DNA of 11,401 nt from an uncultured Flavobacteriaceae bacterium. Its GTDB lineage: Bacteria > Bacteroidota > Bacteroidia > Flavobacteriales > Flavobacteriaceae. The notes beneath the pieces are model-generated. The model was not told the origin of the DNA, searched no databases, and saw only the letters and a list, made by a program, of their open reading frames with translations. A program made the translations under genes and the position numbers. Where the stretch lies: positions 1-11,401 of the forward strand of contig CALIIP010000261.1 of the NCBI GenBank assembly GCA_938018045.1, in the 5' to 3' direction. This document shows positions 5,436-11,401 of this stretch, one piece after another; positions within the stretch are counted from its first letter, which is position 1; each line of letters starts with the position of its first letter.

Positions 5436-7438
5436 GCTCGTTTTAATAGAGCATCAGCATTTGGTTCTTTTCCTCTAAAACGCTTGTAAAGTGTCATTGG
5501 GTTTTCAGTTCCACCTTTTGAAAGTACATTGTTTTTAAACTTTTGAGCTACTTCTTTATTAAAAATCCCAGATTCTTTGAAATACTCAAAAGCATCAGCA
5601 TCTAAAACTTCTGCCCATTTATAAGAATAGTATCCTGAAGAATATCCTCCTTGAAATATATGAGAAAAAGCAGTACTCATACAATTCTCTATAACATCAG
5701 GATATAATTTAGTATCGGCAAAAACAGATTTTTCAAACTCTTTTACATTTTTAATTGTTTGTGGCGAATCGCCACTATGCCAATTCATGTCTAATAATCC
5801 AAAACTTAATTGACGCATTGTTGTCATTCCTTCAAGAAAATTAGATGAATCTTTTATTTTTTGCACCAATTCCATCGGAATTGACTCATTGGTTTTATAA
5901 TGCTTGGCAAAAATATCCAATGCTTCTTTTTCATAACACCAATTTTCTAAGACTTGACTTGGTAACTCTACAAAGTCCCAATGAACACTTGTTCCTGATA
6001 AACTAGGATACGTTGTGTCTGCTAACATTCCATGCAAAGCATGCCCAAACTCATGAAATAGCGTAGTAACTTCGTTAAAAGTTAGGAGTGATGGTTTTGT
6101 TTCTGTAGGTTTGGTAAAGTTGCATACAATAGATATATGTGGGCGAGAATTCTTGTCATTTTTTCTCCATTGGCTTTTAAATGAAGTCATCCATGCACCA
6201 TTTCGTTTTCCTTTTCTTGGAAAGAAATCAGCATAGAAATAAGCAATAAAATCACCACTATTATTAGTGACTTTATATGTTTTTACATCTTTGTGATATG
6301 TATCGATATTATCAATCTCTTCAAAATTTAAATCATAAAGTTTATTTGCAATAGTGAAAACTCCATTTAAAACATTTTCTAATTTGAAATAAGGTTTTAA
6401 TTGCTCTTCATCTAAGTCAAAAAGTTCTTTTTTTAACTTTTCAGAATAATAACCGCCATCCCATTTTTGAAGTGTATTAATACCATCTTTTTTTGCAAAC
6501 GAAGTCAATTGCTCATATTCATGTCTTGCTGCTGGTTTTGCTTTCTTGAGTAAATCATTTAAAAAAGAAAGAACCTTTTCAGGATTTTCAGCCATTCGTT
6601 CTTCTAAAACGAAATGTGAATGTGTTTTATATCCTAGTAAATTAGCACGTTTATGACGCAATTTTACAATATCCAAAACCGTTTGCTGATTGTCAAATTC
6701 ATTATTTTTAAAAGCTCTCGCGCCAAATGCTTTAGACATTTTTTCTCTCAACGATCGATCTTCTATATATGTCATAAATGGAACATAACTTGGGTAGTCT
6801 AGCGTAAAAACCCAACCACTTTTTTCTTTTTGTTTTGCAGTTTGCATTGCTGCTTCAAGTTCACCTTCAGGCAATCCTTTTAATTGATTTCCGTCTGTAA
6901 TGTGAAGTTCAAAACTATTTGTTTCAGCCAAAATATTTTCACCAAACTTTAATGATAATTTCGAAGCCTTTTTGTCAACCTCTCGTAATTTTTCTTTGTC
7001 GCTATTATTTAAATTAGCGCCATTTCTAACAAACATTTTATATTGATTGTCAAGCAAAGTTGTTTGTTCTATAGTTAAATTTAAGGTTTCTTTTTGTAAA
7101 TATATTGTTTTTACTTTTTCGAAAAGAACCTTGTTTAAGCGAATATCATTTCCGAAATCTGATAATAAAGGAGAAATTTCTTGAGCTATTTTTTGAATCT
7201 CATCATTTGTTTCTGCAGAGTTTAAATTAAAAAAGATAGAGCTAACTCGCTTAAGTTGCATGCCGCTATATTCTAATTCTTCTACTGTGTTTTTAAACGT
7301 AGGGTTTTCATTATCAGAGGTTATACTTTCAATTTCTTTTTTTGCAGATTTGATACAAGCCTCAATTGCTTCTTTAAAATGCTCATTTTTTATTTTTGAA
7401 AAAGGTGCTGTATCGAACTCTTGTAATAATGGATTCAT
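5420..7438 (-). CDS. M3-family zinc metallopeptidase, Dcp-like
   Basis: A 672-residue enzyme of the M3 family (thimet oligopeptidase, OpdA, peptidyl-dipeptidase Dcp), close to the usual 680 residues. The zinc site is HEFGH at residues 462-466, with the third ligand predicted as Glu491 in DFVELPSQ, 29 residues after the first histidine as in Dcp. The substrate-binding tyrosine/glycine loop GYSSGYYSYKW is at 598-608 and is followed by AEVLDADAF. The phrase HGMLADTTYPSLSGTSV after the zinc site resembles Dcp more than OpdA, which suggests release of dipeptides from peptide C termini. Subfamily and specificity are not certain. There is no signal peptide, so it is probably cytosolic and serves peptide turnover. 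It appears monocistronic, with 230 bp between it and the small ORF and 160 bp between it and purE. I saw no clear promoter upstream. Confidence 0.95.
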   Translation of the reverse strand: MNPLLQEFDTAPFSKIKNEHFKEAIEACIKSAKKEIESITSDNENPTFKNTVEELEYSGMQLKRVSSIFFNLNSAETNDEIQKIAQEISPLLSDFGNDIRLNKVLFEKVKTIYLQKETLNLTIEQTTLLDNQYKMFVRNGANLNNSDKEKLREVDKKASKLSLKFGENILAETNSFELHITDGNQLKGLPEGELEAAMQTAKQKEKSGWVFTLDYPSYVPFMTYIEDRSLREKMSKAFGARAFKNNEFDNQQTVLDIVKLRHKRANLLGYKTHSHFVLEERMAENPEKVLSFLNDLLKKAKPAARHEYEQLTSFAKKDGINTLQKWDGGYYSEKLKKELFDLDEEQLKPYFKLENVLNGVFTIANKLYDLNFEEIDNIDTYHKDVKTYKVTNNSGDFIAYFYADFFPRKGKRNGAWMTSFKSQWRKNDKNSRPHISIVCNFTKPTETKPSLLTFNEVTTLFHEFGHALHGMLADTTYPSLSGTSVHWDFVELPSQVLENWCYEKEALDIFAKHYKTNESIPMELVQKIKDSSNFLEGMTTMRQLSFGLLDMNWHSGDSPQTIKNVKEFEKSVFADTKLYPDVIENCMSTAFSHIFQGGYSSGYYSYKWAEVLDADAFEYFKESGIFNKEVAQKFKNNVLSKGGTENPMTLYKRFRGKEPNADALLKRAGLLK

Positions 7439-7574
7439 AAATAAATGTTTTTTTATTGTGACTTACTAGAAAATAAAGTGTCTTAATATATATATGTTGA
7501 GTGTTTTTTCCGATTTGGGGAAATAAGAAAATTCATAAGATATATCAATAATTAAATTATTAATTATAGTTATG

Positions 7575-7608
7575 ATAGTTCCTTGTTTCGGCAGGGAACT
7601 ATTTTTTT
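7575..7608. terminator. Strong hairpin at the purE stop codon, T-run on the plus strand
   Basis: TAGTTCCTTG (7576-7585) pairs with CAGGGAACTA (7592-7601) through 10 positions (one G-U) around the loop TTTCGG. Seven T's follow on the plus strand (7602-7608). The right arm includes the complement of the purE TAG stop codon. By position it ends the purKE transcript, but the T-run is on the opposite strand: on the minus strand the stem is followed by CATAACTATAATT. Confidence 0.55.
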
Positions 7609-8084
7609 ATACTCTCAGCAGCCTTATTTACTTTTACTTTTAGGCTCTCTTTATAGAACAAAATTTTATCAAGCACACATTTATCAGACGAACCAATAAT
7701 TTGCGCAGCAAGAATTCCAGCATTTGTAGCTCCATCAAGCGCAACTGTTGCAACAGGAACTCCTGAAGGCATTTGTAAGATTGATAAAACTGAATCCCAA
7801 CCATCTATAGAATTTCTTGATTTTACAGGAACTCCAATTACTGGTAATGGACTCAAAGATGCGACCATTCCAGGAAGATGTGCTGCTCCTCCTGCACCTG
7901 CAATTATGACGGATATACCTCTTTTGTGAGCATTTTTAGAATAATCAAATAATTTTTCAGGAGTACGATGTGCAGACACAATATCAACTTCAGTTTCTAT
8001 ATCAAAACTTTGTAAAATATCGATAGCACCTTGCATAACTGGAAGATCTGAATCGCTTCCCATAATGATTCCTACTTTTGCCAT
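7599..8084 (-). CDS. purE: N5-carboxyaminoimidazole ribonucleotide mutase
   Basis: A 161-residue class I PurE. It moves the carboxyl group of N5-CAIR to C4, giving CAIR, in de novo purine synthesis in the cytoplasm. Signature motifs are GSDSD (residues 9-13), SAHRTP (37-42, with the catalytic-site histidine), GAGGAAHLPGM (63-73) and PSGVPVATVA (106-115). The length is normal. It lies 7 bp after purK on the same strand, so the two consecutive enzymes are almost certainly co-transcribed. The presence of PurK marks it as the bacterial mutase and not the direct-carboxylating class II form. The ATG chosen places GSDSD at the usual distance from the N terminus. The last codons overlap a hairpin. 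Confidence 0.98.
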   Translation of the reverse strand: MAKVGIIMGSDSDLPVMQGAIDILQSFDIETEVDIVSAHRTPEKLFDYSKNAHKRGISVIIAGAGGAAHLPGMVASLSPLPVIGVPVKSRNSIDGWDSVLSILQMPSGVPVATVALDGATNAGILAAQIIGSSDKCVLDKILFYKESLKVKVNKAAESIKK

Positions 8085-8091
8085 AATTATA

Positions 8092-9231
8092 TTATTTTGT
8101 TATTACTCTAATTGTTTTCTTTACTGTTTCGGCTGTTTTTCGAGCTTTGTTTAAATCTGTATTTACAATAGTTACATGTCCCATTTTACGAAAAGGTCTT
8201 GTTTGTTTTTTTCCATAAATATGTGGTGTAACTCCATCAATCTGCATAATATTTTCTATATTTTCATAGACTACATCACCAGAAAATCCTTCTTCACCAA
8301 CCAAATTTACCATTATTCCAGCGACTTTGCTTTCTGTTTTTCCTAAAGGGAGATTTAAAACAGCACGAAGATGTTGTTCAAACTGACTTGTATACGATGC
8401 CTCAATTGTGTGGTGACCACTATTATGTGTTCTTGGCGCAACTTCGTTTACAATAATTTCATCGTTTTGTGTTTGAAATAACTCTACTGCCAAAAGGCCA
8501 ACATGACTAAAAGAATTTGCAACTTGTAAAGCGACTTCTTGTGCTTTTAATGCTATTTTTTGATCTATTCTTGCCGGACAAATTACATACTCTACTTGAT
8601 TTGCTTCAGGATGAAATTCCATTTCTACAACAGGATATGTTTTTATTTCACCATCATTGTTTCTAGCTACAATTACTGCCAATTCATTTTTAAACGGAAT
8701 CAATTCTTCAGTTATGCACTCAATATTTGGTAAACTTTTTAAATCACCCGAAGATTTAACCATTTTCACACCATTTCCATCATAACCAAATTGAGTAGAT
8801 TTCCAAACAAAAGGAAATGTAATCTCTTTTATTTCTGATGTTTTACTATAACGTTTAAAACGTGCTGTCGGAATATTATTATCTACAAAAAATTGCTTTT
8901 GAACTCCTTTGTTTTGTATAATTCGCAGTGTTTTTGATGAAGGGTACACTTTTACACCTTCTTTTTCTAGAGTTTCTAATGCATCAACATTTACATGTTC
9001 AATCTCGATAGTAAGTACATCAACTAATTTACCAAAATTATAGACATCTTCATAATCCATTAAATTTCCTAAATGAAATTCATTGCAAATTTGTGCGCAA
9101 GGAGCATCTTTTGAACTATCTAAAATTACTGTGTAGATATCGTATTTTTGAGTTTCGGACAATAACATTTTGCCTAACTGTCCGCCTCCAAGAACACCTA
9201 ATTTAAAATCAGAAGAAAAATAATTTTTCAC
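8092..9231 (-). CDS. purK: N5-carboxyaminoimidazole ribonucleotide synthase
   Basis: A 379-residue ATP-grasp enzyme that makes N5-CAIR from AIR, bicarbonate and ATP, supplying PurE. The N-terminal nucleotide-like fold carries GGGQLGKML (residues 15-23), and EIEHV lies at 76-80. The ATP-grasp lid includes FVWKSTQFGYDGNG (141-154). The metal-binding and active-site motif EVAPRTHNSGHHTIE is at 263-277, very close to the family's EIAPRPHNSGHWTIE. All expected motifs are intact and the length is typical. The start ATG gives about 10 residues before the first beta strand. The gene lies 45 bp downstream of the Rieske-like gene on the same strand. A promoter-like TATTTTTG in that gap suggests that purK-purE can be expressed on its own. 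Confidence 0.97.
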   Translation of the reverse strand: MKNYFSSDFKLGVLGGGQLGKMLLSETQKYDIYTVILDSSKDAPCAQICNEFHLGNLMDYEDVYNFGKLVDVLTIEIEHVNVDALETLEKEGVKVYPSSKTLRIIQNKGVQKQFFVDNNIPTARFKRYSKTSEIKEITFPFVWKSTQFGYDGNGVKMVKSSGDLKSLPNIECITEELIPFKNELAVIVARNNDGEIKTYPVVEMEFHPEANQVEYVICPARIDQKIALKAQEVALQVANSFSHVGLLAVELFQTQNDEIIVNEVAPRTHNSGHHTIEASYTSQFEQHLRAVLNLPLGKTESKVAGIMVNLVGEEGFSGDVVYENIENIMQIDGVTPHIYGKKQTRPFRKMGHVTIVNTDLNKARKTAETVKKTIRVITK

Positions 9232-9247
9232 TTAAAAATCTTTCGTA

Positions 9248-9255
9248 CAAAAATA
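9248..9255 (-). promoter_or_regulatory. Candidate -7 element upstream of purK
   Basis: On the minus strand TATTTTTG (9255-9248) fits the Bacteroidota TAnnTTTG element exactly. It lies 16 bp before the purK ATG, which would leave a leader of only about 10 bases. The expected -33 TTTG at 19-21 bases is not clear; TTTTTAG lies 21 bases upstream. Read-through from the upstream gene is the alternative. Confidence 0.35.
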
Positions 9256-9276
9256 AGCAACCAAAAGTAATAATCA

Positions 9277-9684
9277 CTAAAAATTAGTAACATTTAAAAC
9301 GGAACTTCCACTTTGAGAAACCTTAAATTCACAAACAGATTTTGAAACCCCTGCAGTTTGAGGAGAACCATCTAGAATGCTAAACTCAGCATCATCACAA
9401 GGACAAACAAGTTTAATGTCATTGGCAACAACCATTCTATTTGAACAAACTTCAATTGGACATTCACGGCTAAATGCGCGATAAGAATTACCAAAACGAT
9501 ATATAACAATCCCTTTGGAACTGCCATTTGCATACGCCCAACCTCCAGGAACTTGTAAATTTATAAATTCTGGATTTGCTAGATTAATTGTTTGACTGTT
9601 TATGATGTCACAAAATTCTGTTGTACCATCATCTTCACAACTGAAAATTAATAAAAGTGAGCATATAAATAAGATTTTCCTCAT
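9277..9684 (-). CDS. Small lipoprotein with Rieske-like fold lacking the histidine ligands
   Basis: A 135-residue lipoprotein. The leader ends in the lipobox IFSC (Cys16), followed by acidic EDDG, which may favour surface display. The remainder resembles a Rieske ferredoxin domain: strand YRFGNSYRAFSRE, then CPIEVC (75-80), KLVCPCDDAEF (91-101) and SILDGSPQTAG. True Rieske proteins have C-x-H-x-x-C and C-P-C-H-G. Here all four cysteines (75, 80, 94, 96) are kept, but the two cluster-binding histidines are replaced by Ile77 and Asp97. A normal [2Fe-2S] Rieske cluster is therefore unlikely; the cysteines could form disulfides. An extra cysteine pair lies at Cys25 and Cys118. Function is unknown. 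It is divergent from greA and lies just upstream of purK on the same strand. Confidence 0.85.
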   Translation of the reverse strand: MRKILFICSLLLIFSCEDDGTTEFCDIINSQTINLANPEFINLQVPGGWAYANGSSKGIVIYRFGNSYRAFSRECPIEVCSNRMVVANDIKLVCPCDDAEFSILDGSPQTAGVSKSVCEFKVSQSGSSVLNVTNF

Positions 9685-9724
9685 ATTCTATTGTTAAGAT
9701 GTTTGTTTAAAACGAGCACAAATT

Positions 9725-9745
9725 ACAAATATTTTGTATATTTGT
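9725..9745. promoter_or_regulatory. Perfect palindrome overlapping a -7 element in the divergent greA promoter region
   Basis: ACAAATAT (9725-9732) and ATATTTGT (9738-9745) are perfect inverted repeats with a 5-base centre. The right arm contributes to TATATTTG (9737-9744), an exact TAnnTTTG match for greA on the plus strand, with a leader of about 55 bases; the -33 partner is not clear. Its position between two divergent genes would allow an operator role. AT-rich composition makes chance more likely than usual. Confidence 0.4.
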
Positions 9746-9805
9746 TTAACGATCTCATTCTGTCTTATCAGTTTTGGGATTTTTTGTTTAATAAAATGAC
9801 GAGTT

Positions 9806-10279
9806 ATGAGTGATATTTCATATTACACACAAGAAGGTTTTCAAAAATTAAAAGATGAATTAGAGCATCTAGAACATGTTGAACGACCAAGAGTTACACA
9901 AGAGATAAGTGATGCGCGTGATAAAGGGGATTTGAGTGAAAATGCAGAATACCATGCTGCAAAAGAGGAACAATCGCATTTAGAATTTAAAATTGCGAAA
10001 CTGAAAAACGTATTTGCAAATGCAAGAATATTAGATGATTCTCAGTTAGATACTTCAAAAGTTTTGGTATTATCGAAAGTGAAAATTAAAAATACTGCCA
10101 ATAAAATGGAGTTTTCTTACACATTGGTTGCCGATTCTGAATCAAATATAAAATTAGGAAAGTTATCAGTAAATTCTCCAATAGGAAAAGGATTGTTAGG
10201 AAAAAAAGTTGGCGATATTGCAGAGATTCAAGTGCCAAATGGTATTATGAATTTTGAAATCATGGAAATAACAAGATAA
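9806..10279 (+). CDS. greA: Transcription elongation factor GreA
   Basis: A 157-residue GreA, the usual length. It enters the RNA polymerase secondary channel and stimulates cleavage of the transcript in backtracked complexes. Residues 8-75 form the antiparallel coiled coil, with the tip motif DKGDLSENAEY (39-49) that holds the acidic pair Asp42 and Glu45. Residues 80-157 are the FKBP-like globular domain, with the typical SPIGKGLLGKKVGD (124-137). The family's usual N-terminal YYTQEGFQKLKDEL is present right after the start. An ATG 10 bases upstream is in another frame and stops after five codons. The HIT gene follows after one base (TAA-A-ATG), so the two are translated from one mRNA. The greA-HIT pair is, from memory, frequent in this family. 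Confidence 0.97.
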   Translation: MSDISYYTQEGFQKLKDELEHLEHVERPRVTQEISDARDKGDLSENAEYHAAKEEQSHLEFKIAKLKNVFANARILDDSQLDTSKVLVLSKVKIKNTANKMEFSYTLVADSESNIKLGKLSVNSPIGKGLLGKKVGDIAEIQVPNGIMNFEIMEITR

Positions 10280-10280
10280 A

Positions 10281-10670
10281 ATGGCTTCTATATTCACCAA
10301 AATAATAAACGGAGAAATTCCTTCTTATAAAGTTGCAGAAAATGATGATTTTATTGCGTTTTTAGATGTGAATCCGAATGCGAAAGGTCATACGTTGGTT
10401 GTGCCAAAAAAGGAAGTAAACAAACTTTTTGATTTGGATGAACAAACATATAATGACTTGATGAAATTCTCTCGAAAAGTAGCAATTGCATTGGAGAAAA
10501 CAATTTCATGTAAACGCATTGGAATGTCTGTAATTGGTTTGGAAGTTCCTCATGTACATGTGCATTTGGTTCCTTTAAATTCGATGGCTGATATTCAGTT
10601 CAAACAAAAAGTATCTTTAACAAAAGGTGACTTTGAGCAGATCGCGAAGGAGATTTCAGAAAATTTATAA
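10281..10670 (+). CDS. HIT-family nucleotide hydrolase (Hint-like)
   Basis: A 129-residue HIT protein. The N-terminal SIFTKIINGEIPSYKV is typical of the Hint branch, followed by FLDVNP (27-32) and GHTLVVPK (36-43). The catalytic histidine triad HVHVHLVP lies at 91-98, with His91, His93 and His95. Proteins of this branch hydrolyse purine nucleotide phosphoramidates such as AMP-lysine adducts; the physiological substrate in bacteria is mostly unclear. There is no signal peptide, so it acts in the cytoplasm. The gene starts one base after the greA stop codon and is followed by the next gene after four bases, so the three probably share one transcript. All triad residues are intact. Confidence 0.95.
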   Translation: MASIFTKIINGEIPSYKVAENDDFIAFLDVNPNAKGHTLVVPKKEVNKLFDLDEQTYNDLMKFSRKVAIALEKTISCKRIGMSVIGLEVPHVHVHLVPLNSMADIQFKQKVSLTKGDFEQIAKEISENL

Positions 10671-10674
10671 GAAT

Positions 10675-11223
10675 ATGAAAGGGTTAGTTTTGTTAGTGTT
10701 TTCAACTTTCTTTTCAATTGCAATTCATTCGCAACATACAAAAAGGTTTTTAGATTTAACTAAAACTTTAAAAGCAGCCGATTCAACAATTATTTACAAA
10801 AAGTATAAGAATGGAAATCCAAAAGAGAACGCTAAAGTTTTTGAGTATGATTTTGGAGATTACACTTATGATGTTTATACTGGGAAAAGACAATTCTTTT
10901 TTAAGCAAGGAGGAGTTTATTCGGAACTGTTATATGATGATTTCGGAAACCTTTTAATTTATAGATGGTTAAATAAAGATGGGAAAATTATAACAGAAGA
11001 AATCACAAGAAAAATAGACTCGAAGTCAATTTCTGTAGAAGATTTTTTAAATTCTAATAAGAATTTAATTATTGAAACTTATGAGAAAGAGTATGCTGAA
11101 TCTGTTGATGGTGAAGAGATAGTATATAAAGAAGGAGCTAGAGTAAATGGTAAGAAAACAGGAGTGTGGATAACATATAATGGTTGTGGAGAGATTACAA
11201 AAAAGAAAAATCACTCTAAATAA
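10675..11223 (+). CDS. Secreted protein with MORN-like C terminus, function unknown
   Basis: A 182-residue protein starting at the ATG at 10675. A longer frame opens at 10627 inside the HIT gene, but the 10675 start is preferred because it directly precedes a clear signal peptide (MKGLVLLVFSTFFSIAIHSQ) and lies four bases after the HIT stop. The mature part is beta-rich, with YKNGNPKENAKVFEYDFGDY and YDDFGNLLIYRW. It ends with EGARVNGKKTGVWITYNGCG, which resembles MORN-2/YwqK-type repeats (NGKKxGxWxxYxxxG). Such repeats occur in many secreted or periplasmic Bacteroidota proteins of unknown role. No catalytic motif is visible. Export to the periplasm or beyond is inferred from the signal peptide. 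It converges with a histidine kinase gene nine bases away. Confidence 0.85.
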   Translation: MKGLVLLVFSTFFSIAIHSQHTKRFLDLTKTLKAADSTIIYKKYKNGNPKENAKVFEYDFGDYTYDVYTGKRQFFFKQGGVYSELLYDDFGNLLIYRWLNKDGKIITEEITRKIDSKSISVEDFLNSNKNLIIETYEKEYAESVDGEEIVYKEGARVNGKKTGVWITYNGCGEITKKKNHSK

Positions 11224-11232
11224 TATACTCAC

Positions 11233-11401
11233 TTACTTCCTCAAACTCACACAAAACGTTGTTCCTTTATCTATTTCAGACTTTTTTACAAAGATTTTTC
11301 CTTTATGATAATCTTCAATAATTCTTTTTGAAAGTGATAGTCCAAGTCCCCAACCTCTCTTTTTAGTTGTAAATCCTGGAGAAAAAATTTGTTTCCTTAT
11401 A
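11233..11401 (-). CDS. Sensor histidine kinase, C-terminal end (partial)
   Basis: On the minus strand the last 55 codons of a gene that continues beyond the right edge are readable. They encode IFSPGFTTKKRGWGLGLSLSKRII-type sequence: the F-box PGFTTK and the G2 box GWGLGLSLSKRI of an HATPase_c (GHKL) domain, then YHKGKIFV, GTTFCVSL and the stop. This is the ATP-binding kinase domain of a two-component sensor. Nothing can be said about the sensor part or the signal. The stop codon lies nine bases from the stop of the converging MORN-like gene, with no terminator in between. Confidence 0.9.
   Translation of the reverse strand, partial: IRKQIFSPGFTTKKRGWGLGLSLSKRIIEDYHKGKIFVKKSEIDKGTTFCVSLRK

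Noticed and set aside
7260..7469. 69-residue plus-strand ORF over the start of the M3 peptidase gene
   Set aside because: Antisense to the conserved peptidase N terminus. The hydrophobic look comes from reading AT-rich Lys/Glu codons on the other strand.
10627..10677. Earlier start for the MORN-like gene inside the HIT gene
   Set aside because: It would add a basic 16-residue extension (MTLSRSRRRFQKIYKN) in front of a clear signal peptide and overlap the HIT gene. ATG at 10675 fits better.

Overview
The window looks like the chromosome of a marine-type member of the Flavobacteriaceae (Bacteroidota). The evidence is low GC, almost no Shine-Dalgarno sequences, candidate promoters of the TAnnTTTG type, and a cluster typical of type IX secretion (T9SS): a giant repeat adhesin with a gliding/T9SS type B C-terminal domain, a PorP/SprF-like outer-membrane protein and an OmpA-family protein. 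The genus cannot be fixed from the sequence alone.

Layout. Bases 1-4182 (+) hold the 3' end of the adhesin gene, then porP/sprF-like and OmpA-like genes with gaps of 30 and 18 bp, probably one operon. Bases 4183-4341 lie between converging transcripts and carry two hairpins, one with its T-run on each strand. Bases 4342-5189 (-) hold a CAP-domain lipoprotein and an unrecognised 98-residue ORF. Both are preceded by the same unusual C-rich leader, and a tandem direct repeat and a promoter-like sequence lie upstream. Bases 5420-7438 (-) encode an M3-family zinc oligopeptidase. Bases 7599-9231 (-) encode purK-purE for the N5-CAIR step of purine synthesis. Bases 9277-9684 (-) encode a small lipoprotein with a Rieske-like fold that has lost both histidine ligands. 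Divergently, bases 9806-11223 (+) carry greA, a HIT-family gene and a secreted MORN-like protein, very tightly packed. They meet the 3' end of a sensor histidine kinase gene coming from the right edge (-).

How the genes work together. The first three genes form a surface-export set: the adhesin is the cargo, the PorP/SprF-like protein its probable outer-membrane partner, and the OmpA-like protein a likely peptidoglycan anchor. purK and purE catalyse consecutive reactions. The rest is housekeeping (M3 peptidase, GreA, HIT) mixed with envelope proteins of unknown role.

Most of the window is ordinary flavobacterial chromosome. I found no mobile element, CRISPR array, tRNA or rRNA. The items most worth a second look are the ligand-less Rieske lipoprotein, the shared C-rich leader with the small unknown gene and its tandem-repeat upstream region, and the near-identical adhesin repeats.
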